Of a DNA stretch of 64,000 bases, positions 13,401 through 26,300 are shown piece by piece. Where the stretch lies: positions 26,520,001 through 26,584,000 of the forward strand of contig JAEOAD010000029.1 of the NCBI GenBank assembly GCA_036365145.1. Reading direction: 5' to 3'. Under the pieces are notes generated by a model. The model was given only the letters and a program-made list of their open reading frames with translations, was not told where the DNA came from and made no database searches. This DNA comes from Orientallactaga sibirica. Taxonomy: Eukaryota; Chordata; Mammalia; Rodentia; Dipodidae. The translations under genes were made by a program, and so were the position numbers. How positions within the stretch are numbered: the stretch's first letter is position 1; each line of letters opens with the position of its first letter.

Positions 13401-16400
13401 AAGACTGAGAAAAACATTAATCTCTCTTAAAGGCCCCAACACTGTCACACTGGGGACCACACCTCAACATGAATTTTAGTGGAGACACGCCATGTTTAAA
13501 CCACAGGTGACTGTGTTAATTATATGTTACTCAGTATCTTATAGTTAATAAGCAAGTCAGTTATTTCTGTCACCACTGCAGTAGATCCTTTTCTCATTGC
13601 TGTGACACAATACCTGATGAAAGCAACTTAGAGGAAGAAGGATTTATTTTGGTTCACAATTAAGAATGCAACCAGTATATCCTGGTGGGAAGGTACAGTG
13701 GTGGGAGCATGAGGCAGGTGACCACATCATGTCTACGTCAGCAAGAAAAGAAAAATGAATGCTGCTGCTCAGTTTATCTTCTCCAGTTTTCCTTTTTATT
13801 CAATCCAGGACCCCAATTCATGGGATGGTATCACCCACAATCAGAGTAGGTCCTCCCTCTCAGGACCTTTCTAGACATACCCTCACAGACATGCCCAGTG
13901 GGTTTTCTAGGTGATTCCAAATCCAGTCAAGTAGACAATGAAGATCATTGCAACTATCTTCATTCTCTGCCAATTAGTGACTCCCCCTCTTTCCACCAGT
14001 ACCTTCCAACCAGAATTCATTATTTAAATCAACAAACTTCACATCTAGCACATTGAGTTTCTGAATTCCATTGGGAATAAGCATGTTTCACTGTGTAGTC
14101 TCAGGCTGGCCTCAAACTCACAGCAGTCCTCCTACCTCTGCCTCCCAAGCACTGGGATTAAAGGCATGTGCCATAATGCCTGGCCCCCTTTCCCTTTTTA
14201 TTTAGACAAATAACAGTTTTTCAGTCACCTTACATATTCTAAGTCTGGACCAATGTAAAACATCAACCCCATACCTAACTGAAAGCTCAGCTTCTGATAC
14301 TGTGTCAGAGGGAGTGCATGGGATGCACTTTACGCTCCTTCCTGAGGCGGTTCTCACATGCTGGGGCTGGAGAAGAAGGTGGTGTCTTCTCCCTTGCTGG
14401 CCCTTAGATGAGCCTCTCCGTAGATGGCCCCTGCTTCTTTCGCTGGTACTGAGTTAATACCCATGCTCTCTAGGAGGCAGGCAGGTGCAATCTCTTGTAA
14501 GAAATCCTAAAAGATTTATTTTCAAGTCAAGCATCATCCTCCATACTAGAAGGCTCCCTGAGGCTGGGAACCAAGGTCTTGGTCTCCACTCAATCCCACT
14601 GTAGCAGACAGCTTTAGGTTCACTGAGATGAACTTCCAGACCAGGCACAGTTATGCAGGAAGGGATATTTATTGAAACTTACAGATCCAGGGGAAGTTCC
14701 CTAATGGCAGAAGAAGCTGGCCTGCTCTTACAGGACCAGACAAAGAGAGAGAAGCCAAAAGCCACATAGCACAGCATATCTCAGAAACTCTAGCTAGGCA
14801 CACTTTGCATATCTTTACATTGAAATCTCAAACCCACCACCACACCTTAAGATCTGACCAGTGACACTGCCTCCAGCCAGGTGGATCCAGATGCAAACTA
14901 CAAACTAATAAAACACTTAATATATTGGGGGCCATCTATTCAAACTACCACACCCACTTTCCAGCAGTACCTCTTCTACCCTCTTGCTGCTGATGTCCAC
15001 TTGCTCATCTTACAGTCCTTCTGAATGGAGTGCCAGCCAGGGCTCAAGTTCAGCTGCTTTCACATTGTCCATCATCCCATGGGTCTCTGTATGCCAACAC
15101 TGGAGTTCCCAGTTGCCTCTTCTCTGTTCCCTTTCCCTGCTCAGCTAGACACAGGGCAACAGATATCAGTCTGTTTCCTGGTACAGGCAGGTTCCAAATC
15201 TTTATAAATGATTCTCTTTTATTCTGTCCACACCTGGATCGTGCTACTTGGCTTCCCTGGGGCAGAAGATGGCATGGATCCCTGAGTTTTCATAGGTTGT
15301 CTTGTAATCACCACCTATCATTCATTCATCCCTCTTGCAGGGATATGGTTATTTTCACATCAGCCTCAAACACTGGTTGTCAGAGTGGGTAAAGTCACCT
15401 CCTGTGCTACTGTTGTTCCTTTTCTGTATTATCTCTCCTGGGATCAGTCACTTTTTCATTGCTGGAACAAAGAAACAATCATAAGCATCTTAGGGAAGGA
15501 AAGAGTTTACTTTGGCTTCCAGTTACAGAGTGTAGGATCCATCATGGCAGAAAAGCATGGCAGGAGCAGGAAGCCAGGGTCAGAAAGCCAGGGAGCAGGA
15601 AGGAAGGAGAGAGAGATAAAGGCTAATTGCTCAGCTGTTTTTTTTTTTTTTTTTTCTTTTTACACAATTTAGGAACTCAGCCCATGAGATGGTGGCATCC
15701 ATAGTTAGGATGGGTCCCCTCATCTCAACTACATGGTGACTCTAAATCCTGTCAAGTTGACAACCAGAGATTAGCCATCACACTGCTTTTTTCTAATGAG
15801 TGTGTATGTTGGTTTTCATTAAATGCAGCATTGTACAGCTCACTGTTCTGGATTGCCCGATGATGAGATTGGGATGTTTGAATGTGAGGGTAGATAGTAT
15901 TGATGAAAGGGAACCTTTAGCACTCCCCCACTTCCTATTGTAGGAAGAAAATAACCTCCCTTGCCCATGCTCAGGCCACACAGATGGTGAGAGCAGTGGA
16001 TGTGGCTGGGATTAAGATAGGTCCAGGCTTCACTAGAGAGCTGCTATCATTATGTGCTAAGAGACTGAGGGTAAGGACCCACTTGACAAAACAATATGGA
16101 CACTATGGTCAGGTCAACATCTTCCAGCAGGGGTTTGGATAGGCAGTGCCACCACCTTTCAATACCAATACACTGGAGACAAGGGTCAATGTGAATTTTC
16201 ATGAAGATAATCATATTCAAATTGTAGCAGCTTAGTCTTGTATTTTCTGAGGGCAATTTTTAATTCTTTTTGGTTTTTGTTTATTTTTTGCCTATGTATG
16301 TGCAAGTGTGTGTGGGCATCCACATGTGTGTGTTAGTGCACATTTATGTGTGTAGACATGCATGTGGAGGCCAGAAGTTGACATTGCATGTCTTCCCTGA

Positions 16401-19400
16401 TTTCTCTCTGCCATAATTATTGAGGCAAGGTCTCTCCCTTGAATCCAGAGCTTGTCAATTCAGATAGTTTAGCTAGCAGTGTTACCCTGGGGATTCCTTG
16501 TTTCTGCCTCGTAAACCCTGGGATTACAGGCAGCCTCCATGGGTTCTGGAGGTCTGAACTCAGGTCTTTACACCTGGGCAGCAAGCACTTCACTATCTCC
16601 CCAGCTCTCTTTGTTTATGCACAGACGTATGTTCATTTGTGCGTGTGCACATGCGCAAGTGGAGGCCAGAGGACAATCTCAGGAGTCATCTTCAAGAACA
16701 CAGCTCGCCTCCTTTGAGACAGGGTCTCTGAATGGCCTGAAGCTTGCTAATTAGTCTAGACTAGCTGGCCAGTGAGCCTCTCTCTGCCAGCCTGTATCTG
16801 GGATACAGGCCCACCATCACACCCAGTATTTTACATGAGTACTGCAGATCAAACTCAGGTCTTCATGCTTGGGAGGCAAGCTCTTTACCTACTGAGCTTT
16901 CTTTCCAGCCCTGGTAATTTCTTTTCAAATTCATTTTCTTGGGCTAGAGAGATGGCTTAGCAGTTAAGGTGCTTGCCTGCAAAGCCAAAGGACCCAGGTT
17001 CAATTCCCCAGGACCCACATAAGCCAGATGTGCAAGGTAGCACATGTGTCTGGAGCTCGTTTGCAGTGGCTGGCATGCCCATTCTGCGTGTGTGTGTGTG
17101 TGTGTGTGTGTGTTTCTCTGTCTCACGTAAATAAATGAATTTTTTTATTTTTAAAAAATTCATTTTTTCCCCCAGGAGGACCAGGAAACAAACGCGTTGT
17201 GATTTTTGTTGATGATCTAAACATGCCCAGACTGGATCGCTATGGCTCTCAGCCTCCCATTGAATTACTTCGGCAGTATCAAGACTTTGGTGGATTTTAT
17301 GATAGAAACAAGCTGTTTTGGAAAGACATACAGGTTATTGTAGATTTTAAGTTACATGGTGTATTAAAATTTAGATGGTAATCAAATATAGTATGTCAGT
17401 TTGCTAGGACTGCCATAACAGAAGAGCACAGACTGGGCTGCTTAAACTATCATTTTCTCATAATCCTGAAGGCTTACAGTTCAAGATCAAGGTGTGAGCA
17501 GCATCAATTCCTTCTATGGCATCCTACCTTGACTTACAGATGACCATCATCTCCCTGTGTCTTTGAATGGGTTTATAGTCTGTTTTCTGTTGATAGTAGA
17601 GATACCACGAACAGTGTATATTATAAGGAAAAGAGGTTTATTACAGCTCATGGTTCTAATCCAAGGGTAAGGACCTGCATGTGGTGACAGCATTCTTGCT
17701 GATGGAGTTGGGACCACAGCAAGGCATCACACAGAGGGACACAAATGTATGTTGTTCTAGACTCTCTGTTTTTATGAAACCACCAGTATTCAGGAATGGG
17801 GGATCCACCCTGGTAGCTTTATCTAATCTTAATCCATTCTTATCATGGTTGGATTAAGTCCCATTTCTACTTTTAGAGCTGGAAATATAGCTCAATTAAT
17901 AAGTTGCCTACCTGGCATGCAGCATTCTAGCACTCAGGAAGTAGAGACAGGGTGATCAAGTTCACAGTCCTCAGCTATACATTGAGGTCATCCTAAACTA
18001 CACAAGACTCTCCCTTAAGAAAAAGTTTCTTGGCCAGGCGTGGTAGTGCCCGCCTTTAATCCTAGCACTCGGGAGGCAGAAGTAGGAGGATCGCCAAGAG
18101 TTCAAGGCCAGCCTGAGACTACATAGTGAATCCCAGGTCAGCCTGAGCTAGAGTGAGATCCTACCTCAGAAAATCCAAAAAAATGTTTCTTCCTTCCACA
18201 TACTTCACAATGGGTATTAACCTCTAACATGAGATGAGAATCTTTGAAGGAAGAATTCTGAAAAGATCCCCTCAGCTACAGGACAGAAATGGACTACAGA
18301 GGAGGAAGGACCAGAGGATCTGCAGTCTCCAAAAGGAGAAGGGATGAGGGTCAGAGCCTCATTGTGATGAAATGAAGCAGAAGGGCTTAGGAGGCCAACA
18401 GCAGGGCTCTTGGGCTATGGAGCCTGACTCCCCTGAGGAGAAAGGAACCTATGTTAACTGCCTGTCCTGTTTCTGTTCTTGAAAGGGGCATGTCTGGGAT
18501 GAGGATGGTTGTGCTCATATGCAAAACAAATGACACCAAAAACTGTTCTAAGTGCCTTACAGTTGCCAGCCCATTTACTTCCAGCACCTCTATAAGATGA
18601 GTGGTGTTATCAGTCCAAGAGGAAAGAGACCCAGTCCAAATTCCAGAATTATACTTCTCAAATCACTCGTTTCATGTCTATGACCATTATCTGGAGTCAA
18701 GCCCCCTTGCTCACAGCACACTGAAGCCAGCAGTCTTCCTCTTGTAAGAAAATTAGGAAGGCAACACCATATTAACTTGTCTCTACAGACTACAAGTCTG
18801 CTCCCCAATCTCCAGACAGCCAGAGTGGTCTTTTCAAAATACAACTCTGGGGCTGGAGAGATGGCTTAGCAGTTAAGGCACTTGCCTGTGAAGCCGAAGG
18901 ACCCATGTTCAATTTCTCTCCAGATCTCACATAAGCCAGACATACAAAGGTGAGGTAAGTGTAAGGTTGCACATGCCTACTAGGTGGCACAAGCATTTGG
19001 AGTTCAAGTGCAGTGACTGAGGCCCTGGCATGCCAATTCTCTCTCTTTCTCTCTAAATAAAATTTTTTAAAATGCAACTCTGGGGCTGGAGAGATTGCTT
19101 AGTAGTTAAGGCACTTGCATGTGAAGCCTAAGGACCCAAGTTCAATTACCCAGTACCCATGTAAGCCAGATGCATAAGGTGGCGTATACATATGAAGTTC
19201 GTTTGCAGTGGCTAGAGGCCTTGGCACATCCATTCTCTCTCTGTGTGTGTGTCTCTGTAAATATATATATATACACATATACATATATATGGCTGCTTGC
19301 TTTCTCTTTCTCTCCATCTCAAATATAAGTAAATAATAAACAAAATGTGGCTCTGATGCTGTCAACCCTTTGTCTGACCTTAAAAAAATCTCTTAAAGGG

Positions 19401-19575
19401 CTGGAGGGATGGCTTAGTGGTTAAGATGTTTGCCTGTAAAGCCAAAGGACCAAGGTTTGATTCCCCAGAACCCATGTTAGCCAAAGGCACAAGGGGGCGC
19501 ATGCATCTGGAGTTCATTTGCAGTGGCTGGAGGCCCTGGCATGCCCATTCTCTTTCTCTCTCTTTCTCTGTCAAA

Positions 19576-19614
<39 letters not shown>

Positions 19615-22600
19615 AATATTTTTAAAAACACTTAAACATCTAAGACATTGTTTTTTTTTTTTTTGGTTTTTTTTTTTTTTTTATTGACAGCTTCCTTAAT
19701 TGTAGACAATATCCCATGGTACTACCCTCCCTCCCCACACTTTCCCCTTTGAAATTCCACTCTCCATCATATCCCCTCCCCCTAATAGGAGGAAAATATC
19801 ATGACATCAAAATAAGACATTGTTTTTTTCCATCCATGAAATAAGGATAATAATAGCAGTCACAGACGGTCATGACGATTGTCACTTGATGTGCCCCAAA
19901 ATGCAATGCAACGCAGGCTTGTGGTAGGACCTCAGAAAAGAAAATAATATATTATTTCTAAGTCTTGCCATTGAGAAAGACGATCCATCTTTCTCTGCAG
20001 TGTAGGATCCAAGTGGCTTTCTCTCCATGCAGGATGTGACAATCGTATCAGCCTGTGCACCTCCAGGAGGAGGACGCAACCCTGTGACCCCCCGCTTTAT
20101 CCGGCACTTCAGTATGCTGTGCCTCCCAATGCCCTCAGAGCACAGCCTGAAGCAGATCTTTCAGGTGAGTGTGAATTTAAACTTAGACAGGATGAAAAAC
20201 AGAAAAAATGCATAGGACTCCACAGTCAAAAGTGGCCCATTATACTTCTAGGGAGCCCCTATATCCCTCTCCTAAGCAGAATGCAGGTCTGACCTCAAAT
20301 TCTCAATCCTCCTGTCTTGGGTATTAGGATTACAGGCACATTTCACCATTCCCAGTGATATGCTAATTTTAATTTATGAATACCAATCTAGTAGCCATTG
20401 ATTCATTCAATAAACAAGTTTTTGTACCTGGTGTATGCCAGAGGTCAGTGTATCACTTTGAGTAGATGCCATCTCTATTCTCATGGCATTTCCACTATGG
20501 AGACAGATAATCTTGAATGAGTTGCATAGATATATACATGGCTACTCACATGTGTTACAAACTGTTTTTATTGGTCTGATGAAGAATAGATAGGCTGGAA
20601 GTTTTTATATTTATATGCAAATATTATATATAGAGAGATATATAAGATATATATATATTATAAATATATTCCAATCTGTCCACATATACATCTGAGTATA
20701 TTTTCATCAAATTTGAAGACTGAGTTTGTGACCTTCATCCTCAAAATACTGGCCATATGAAGAATGCTAAACTCATGCTCAGGACACAGAAGGAGAGTCC
20801 CTTAAGAGACAGTCCTTATAAGTTGCTAAAGCCAATGTTTAGCAAGAGGCCCACGGAAAACAAATACTTTGGTTTATTTCAAAATACTTTATGTGTGAGA
20901 CTAAACTCTAAATTCATAAAAAAAAACAACTTTCAAACATTGTGCCAAATATTAATGCAAGCTGGTGGCTTCTCCCATTGCACACAGGATGGTGGTGAGA
21001 ATTTATCTGTGTATAAAACTATGATTTTCTTGAGCACTGCGGTTAGAGGGGCTAGCTCATAAATATGCATTTCCAAATCACAGTAAATTATGAAAGAGAT
21101 CAGAGAGATGAAAGACATATTTTAGACTGGAAGGTCAGAGAAGGTCTCTCTGGAAAGATGACATGTAACTTAAAACATGAAGGATGAGAAAGGGACTATC
21201 TAGTGGACAACCATGTGGGATGGACCCTGAGAGACAGGAAACAGAAACAAAAAGTGTGGAGACCTGAGGGAGGAAGGTGCTTGGGTTGTTAAGGCCAGTG
21301 TGGCTGGGATATAGTGTGCAATGGAGAGAGAGGCAGATGAAGAGTGGGAAGTAGAATGGGTGGTGCCAGGGAAAATAAGAAGCCACACAAGAATGGAAAG
21401 TATCAGAGGAAACATCTAAGCTCCTGACCTGAGTGGAGGAGGGTGGACTTCTGACTGAGAGGAGATGAGGGCATGGGTGTTGATAGTCACAAGTCAATTC
21501 TGAAATCCACATGAAGATGAAAATCTATAGGCTTGCTGATCATTCACCAATGAAAATCAGAGAGAAGACTTTAGTTCATTTCAAGATGATTCTGTTCCTT
21601 CCCTCTGAGCCCATACCAAGCAGAAGTCTAAATTACTTGAGAGGAACATTGTGGAAGGTTGGCTGTGAATGCTGCTCAGGCATTCCAGATAATCCAAGAA
21701 TAATGGAACTGCACTGACACTCAGATAGATATCCTTGTGTTAGAATTTTGTTTCCTAGTTATTACTTTTAAAAGGTTTAAAAATATAACCTCATGTTATG
21801 TTTTTGGTTCTAGGCCATCTTACAGGGTTTCCTGGCAGATTTTCCACCTGCTGTAAAGCAAAATGCATCAAACATTGTAGAAGCTGCAGTTGAGATTTAT
21901 AACAGAATGAGCATTGATCTCCTCCCTACACCAGCCAAGTCTCATTATGTGTTTAACTTGAGAGATTTATCCAAGTGTGTACAAGGTAGTATAATGAACA
22001 TTCACCCCATTCCATTGGCCCCAAGTCTTTCTGCAGAATCATGTGCACCCAGGTGTCTGAGACTCACCTGGGCATCTCCTAGCATATCCTGTGCAAGTTG
22101 TCCTCTACGCTTACTTCAGGCTAAACACCACTGCTTTTTCAACCCACCAACATCCAAGCCAATTTCTCTCTCCCAGCTGATATCCCATCTTTCACTGAAA
22201 AAAGAAAAGATGCCATCAGACCAGAACGACTTCATCTTCCCAATCTCCAGGATAGCCTGCCTCTTCTTCCCTCAGCTGAGCTGTTCCTGTTCCTGTGCTA
22301 TGCTTACATTGTCTCTGGTACTCAGTCACATCCCTCCCAACTAGTCAAAGATTTTGCTCTTATTACTCCTATTTTAATCTTATAATTCCCTCTTTTATTT
22401 GTGTGTGTGTGTGTGCATGTCTCTGCACTGTTCATATGTATATGAGTGCACACACAAGTGTGCTCATACATGTGGAGGCCAGGAGACAACCTCCAGTGTT
22501 GTTCCACGAGAATGCCATCCACATTCTTTGAGACGGGGTCTCTCATCAGCCTGACCCTTGCCAGTTAGGCTAGAGTAGCTGGTCATCGAGCCTTAGGGTT

Positions 22601-23002
22601 CTGCATTTTCAGCATTGGAATGCCAAGTGTATACCACAACACCTGGCATTTTATGTGGATTCTGGGGATCAAACTTGGGTCCTCATGCTTGTGAGGCAAA
22701 TACTTTACCAGCTATCTCCTCAGCCCCTAAAATTCCTTCTTTTATTACTTTGTTCCTAGCAGCATTAAAAAGAATCATGCTATAATATTCCCAATTTAAA
22801 GAATTAATTCACCTTAGGCCCCCTTTCATTGCACTTTCTAGAAAGATCTCCTTAAAAATGGCCTCTCGCTGGGCGTGGGGGCGCACGCCTTTAATCCCAG
22901 CATTCAGGAGGCAGAGGTAGAAGGATCGCCGAGAGTTCGAGGCCACCCTGAGACTACATAGTTAATTCCAGGTCAGCCTGGACCAGAGTGAGACCCTACC
23001 TT

Positions 23003-23037
<35 letters not shown>

Positions 23038-23262
23038 CCTCTCCTCACTGCCCACTCCAGTTCTTACTTTAAAATATGCCAATCAGGGCTGGAGGGATGG
23101 CTTAGCACTTAAGGCACTTGACTGCAAAGCCAAAGGACCCAGGCTCAATTCCCTAGGACCCACATAAGCCAGATGTACAAGGTGGCACATGCATCTGGAG
23201 TTTGTCTGCAGTGGCTGGAGGCCTTGGACTGTCTATTCTCTCTGTCTCTGTCTTTTCTCAAA

Positions 23263-23301
<39 letters not shown>

Positions 23302-26300
23302 AATTATTTAAAAAGTTGGGGGCTGGAGAGATGGCTTAGTGGTTAAGGCATTTGCCTGCAAAGCCAAAGGATCCCTGTTCAATTCTCCAGAACCCACGTA
23401 AACCAGATGTACATGGTGGCGCATGCGTCTGGAGTTCGTTCTTAGTGGCTGGAGGCCCTGGCATGCCCATTCATTCTCTCTCTCTCTCTCTCTCCCTCCC
23501 TCCCTCTGTCAAATAAATAAAATTAAAATAAATAAAATATATTTTAAAATTATTTAAAAAATAAACAAGTATGCCAATCAAACATTGATACTTGCATGAA
23601 ACTGCCCTTCCATAGCTCACCTCTTGTTCTCTTCAAATCCATGGGTCAACTCTGCACAGTGTTTGGCACAGTCCTTCCTACCCACCCCCAACATTCCGGG
23701 GTTCATTCCCTCCTCGCCCTCAAGCTGTTGCTGTTCTACCTACTGTGATATCTGTTCCCCTCTTCCCTACCTCAAAATAGTGGGACCTCTGGGTTCTGTG
23801 CACTTTACCTAAGCTCAGCATTGCAGCACCTGCTCCAAGATGACACTGGATTCCTAACCTCCAACTTCAGCCTCTCTTGTAAACATGTGACTCTCATAAA
23901 CCATGAACCCCCCCCCAAATTGACGCAATCAGACCAGTCTTGCCTCATCTTACAAGTCTCCCAGACAACCTTCATCTCCAACTTCAGCTTCTCCTCCAAG
24001 TGTGTGGTTTGCATAGCTGACACCCTTCTCACTGTCCTAACCAGTATCTTTGAATCTATATGTCTAAACTGCATTCTGGCTTCATCCTTCCACCACTGGT
24101 TATGGGTACTCCTGCTCCCCAGGGACTACCATAAGTTCCTCTGGCCATGAGTCTCCATAACCCTACCCAATCCATGTGACCAATTGTGAAAACTTCTCCC
24201 TGCCTCCCCCCTTTTTTTGAAATCTAACCACTTCTGGGTATACCATCCATGCCATTCTAGCCCAAACTCCCATCGTAACTCACCAGGGTTCTGAGAGGAA
24301 GAACTTCCTCTCCAGTCTGCTTCCAGTCTGGCCATTGCCTTCCCCATCCTTAAGCCCACTCTGCCTTCTGCACAGCAGCAACAGGTAACCCCAGTGCAGA
24401 CCCTCCTGAGGCTACATCTCTGCATGGCCTGCACTAGGCCTCCTCTGTCTTCATTCCTGCCCATTTTCCTCCTCTTGGCTGCCACCTCTTGCCACTCTTT
24501 GAATGGAGCCTTCCCAGAACCTCTGTTCTGCTCTCGGAATGCTCTGACCACAGATGCCTCCACAGTTCACTTTCTCTGCCCAAATGTCAACCCCTTTGCA
24601 AAAGGTTGCCCCTCCAAGACCTTTCATAGCATATCACAGCCTAAATATTTCTCTGAATATGTGTGTAGTCTGCCTCTCCCAGTAGTATGTCAACTTTATA
24701 TAAGGACTATTCGCATAGTTTACTGCATCCCCAGGGTCCAGAATTGTGCCTGGTGAATGAATGAATGAATGAATGAATGTTATATAAGGTCAGAATTGAA
24801 GAAAGCATTATCCAAATCAAGCCCTTCCTCTGATTTTTGTGTATAGAGCTGCTGTTAGCTGCCCACAATCTGCTGTACCTCCCAATTTATTATCCAGTGC
24901 TCTTTGTTCTGCACTATTCTTTTAACCCAACTTTTAAAAAATATTTTATTTATTTATTTGAGAGATAGATTAGAGATATAGGGAGGAAGGGAGAGAATGC
25001 ATGTTCCAGGGCCTCTAGCCACTGCAAACAAATTCCAGACACATGCTCTACTTTGTGCATCTGACTTACATGGGTACTGGAGAATCCAACCTGGGTCCTT
25101 AGGCTTCATAGGCAAGTGCCTTTACTGCTAAGCCATCTGTCTCTCCAGCCCCTGTTCTACACTATTCTTAACTTCTTTTCTAACAAGGAATAAAACAAAC
25201 CAATTCATTTACATTTGGTTTTGATATCTACAAAGGACCCTATGCAAAGATTGTTGAGCACTCACATATAAAGCAGTTCTGGGCTCCCTGAAATCCAGTT
25301 ACTGTTTCTGTCCTCATCAAAATCTATCTCATTTCCTGTTGTGCATTAACAGGGCTGAAAATGAGCTAGAAAACAGTGGCCCAAGATGGGAGATGAGGCT
25401 TGCCCTAAAAACCTGGACAGCCACCTCCCCTTCCTTCATACCCAGTCCTTAGCACAGGGTCTCCTCTTTCCATCTCACATTCCCATGGTTCTGTGGTTCC
25501 ATTTTTCTTTTCCCTCCTCCTTTAAGAGTCCAAGGATTCTCACAGGTGATGTGCTAATCATCCTTACCACAGAAAAATACAATGCCTTATTTTTCTCCTC
25601 CTGCATTGAAATTGTTCTCTTTTGTCTTAGCATTATAGCCCTGGAATCTATTATCTCATTTTTCATAGAAGCATTAGCATATGGCTTTTTTCTTTTGTGA
25701 ACTTCTTCAGACTCACATCCTGGTCTTCAGACTATGACTAATCCTGTCATCTGCTTATTATCCTCCCCCATTGCCTTTCTATTCCTGTTTTGTTTTATAT
25801 AACTTCTGAGCTTCAAACTTCAGGATCTATTTTTATCTGTACCAATGACGCATTATAAATTATCCAAGAAATTCCAATTTTTAATAGCCTTCTCCTTGTC
25901 CCCATATTTCATCAAATTGTCCTTAAAATATCTTATTTCCATAAATACTAACTGAGAAATAATGCTTAAGCACTTCAAGAAATGCATCTATCACACACAA
26001 AAATACAAAGATTTTCAAAACGTAGCATTGTCAGCATGGTGGTGCATGCCTATAATCCCAGAACTTGGGAGGCTAAGCCAGGGGAATCATGAGTTCAAGA
26101 TCAGCCTAGGCTACCTAATGATTCCCAGGCCAGCCTGAGATTTTTTAAAGCAACCTTTTTCTATAGAAATATCCTAGTATGGCAGGCAATGTGGACAATG
26201 TGCACTGTGTTATATGGTGAAAACTGTCCTGTCCACCTGCATGTGTGGTAATCTCTCTGCCTCACAGGTACAATGTTAAGACACCCATGGTAAGGGGTCA

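Noticed and set aside
15025..15672. Overlapping plus-strand frames of 60-120 codons
   Set aside because: Overlapping in different frames, no conserved motif, and partly in an LTR-like repeat.
16941..17010. tRNA-like promoter boxes in B2-type elements
   Set aside because: These are the A and B boxes of tRNA-derived SINEs, not tRNA genes; there is no cloverleaf acceptor stem.
21907..22344. 145-codon plus-strand frame
   Set aside because: Its first part is Dnah6 exon 7; the rest is read-through into the intron past the GT donor.
24126..24563. 145-codon minus-strand frame
   Set aside because: Lies in unassigned, probably old repeat DNA. No motif, and an overlapping opposite-strand frame of similar length shows it is composition-driven.
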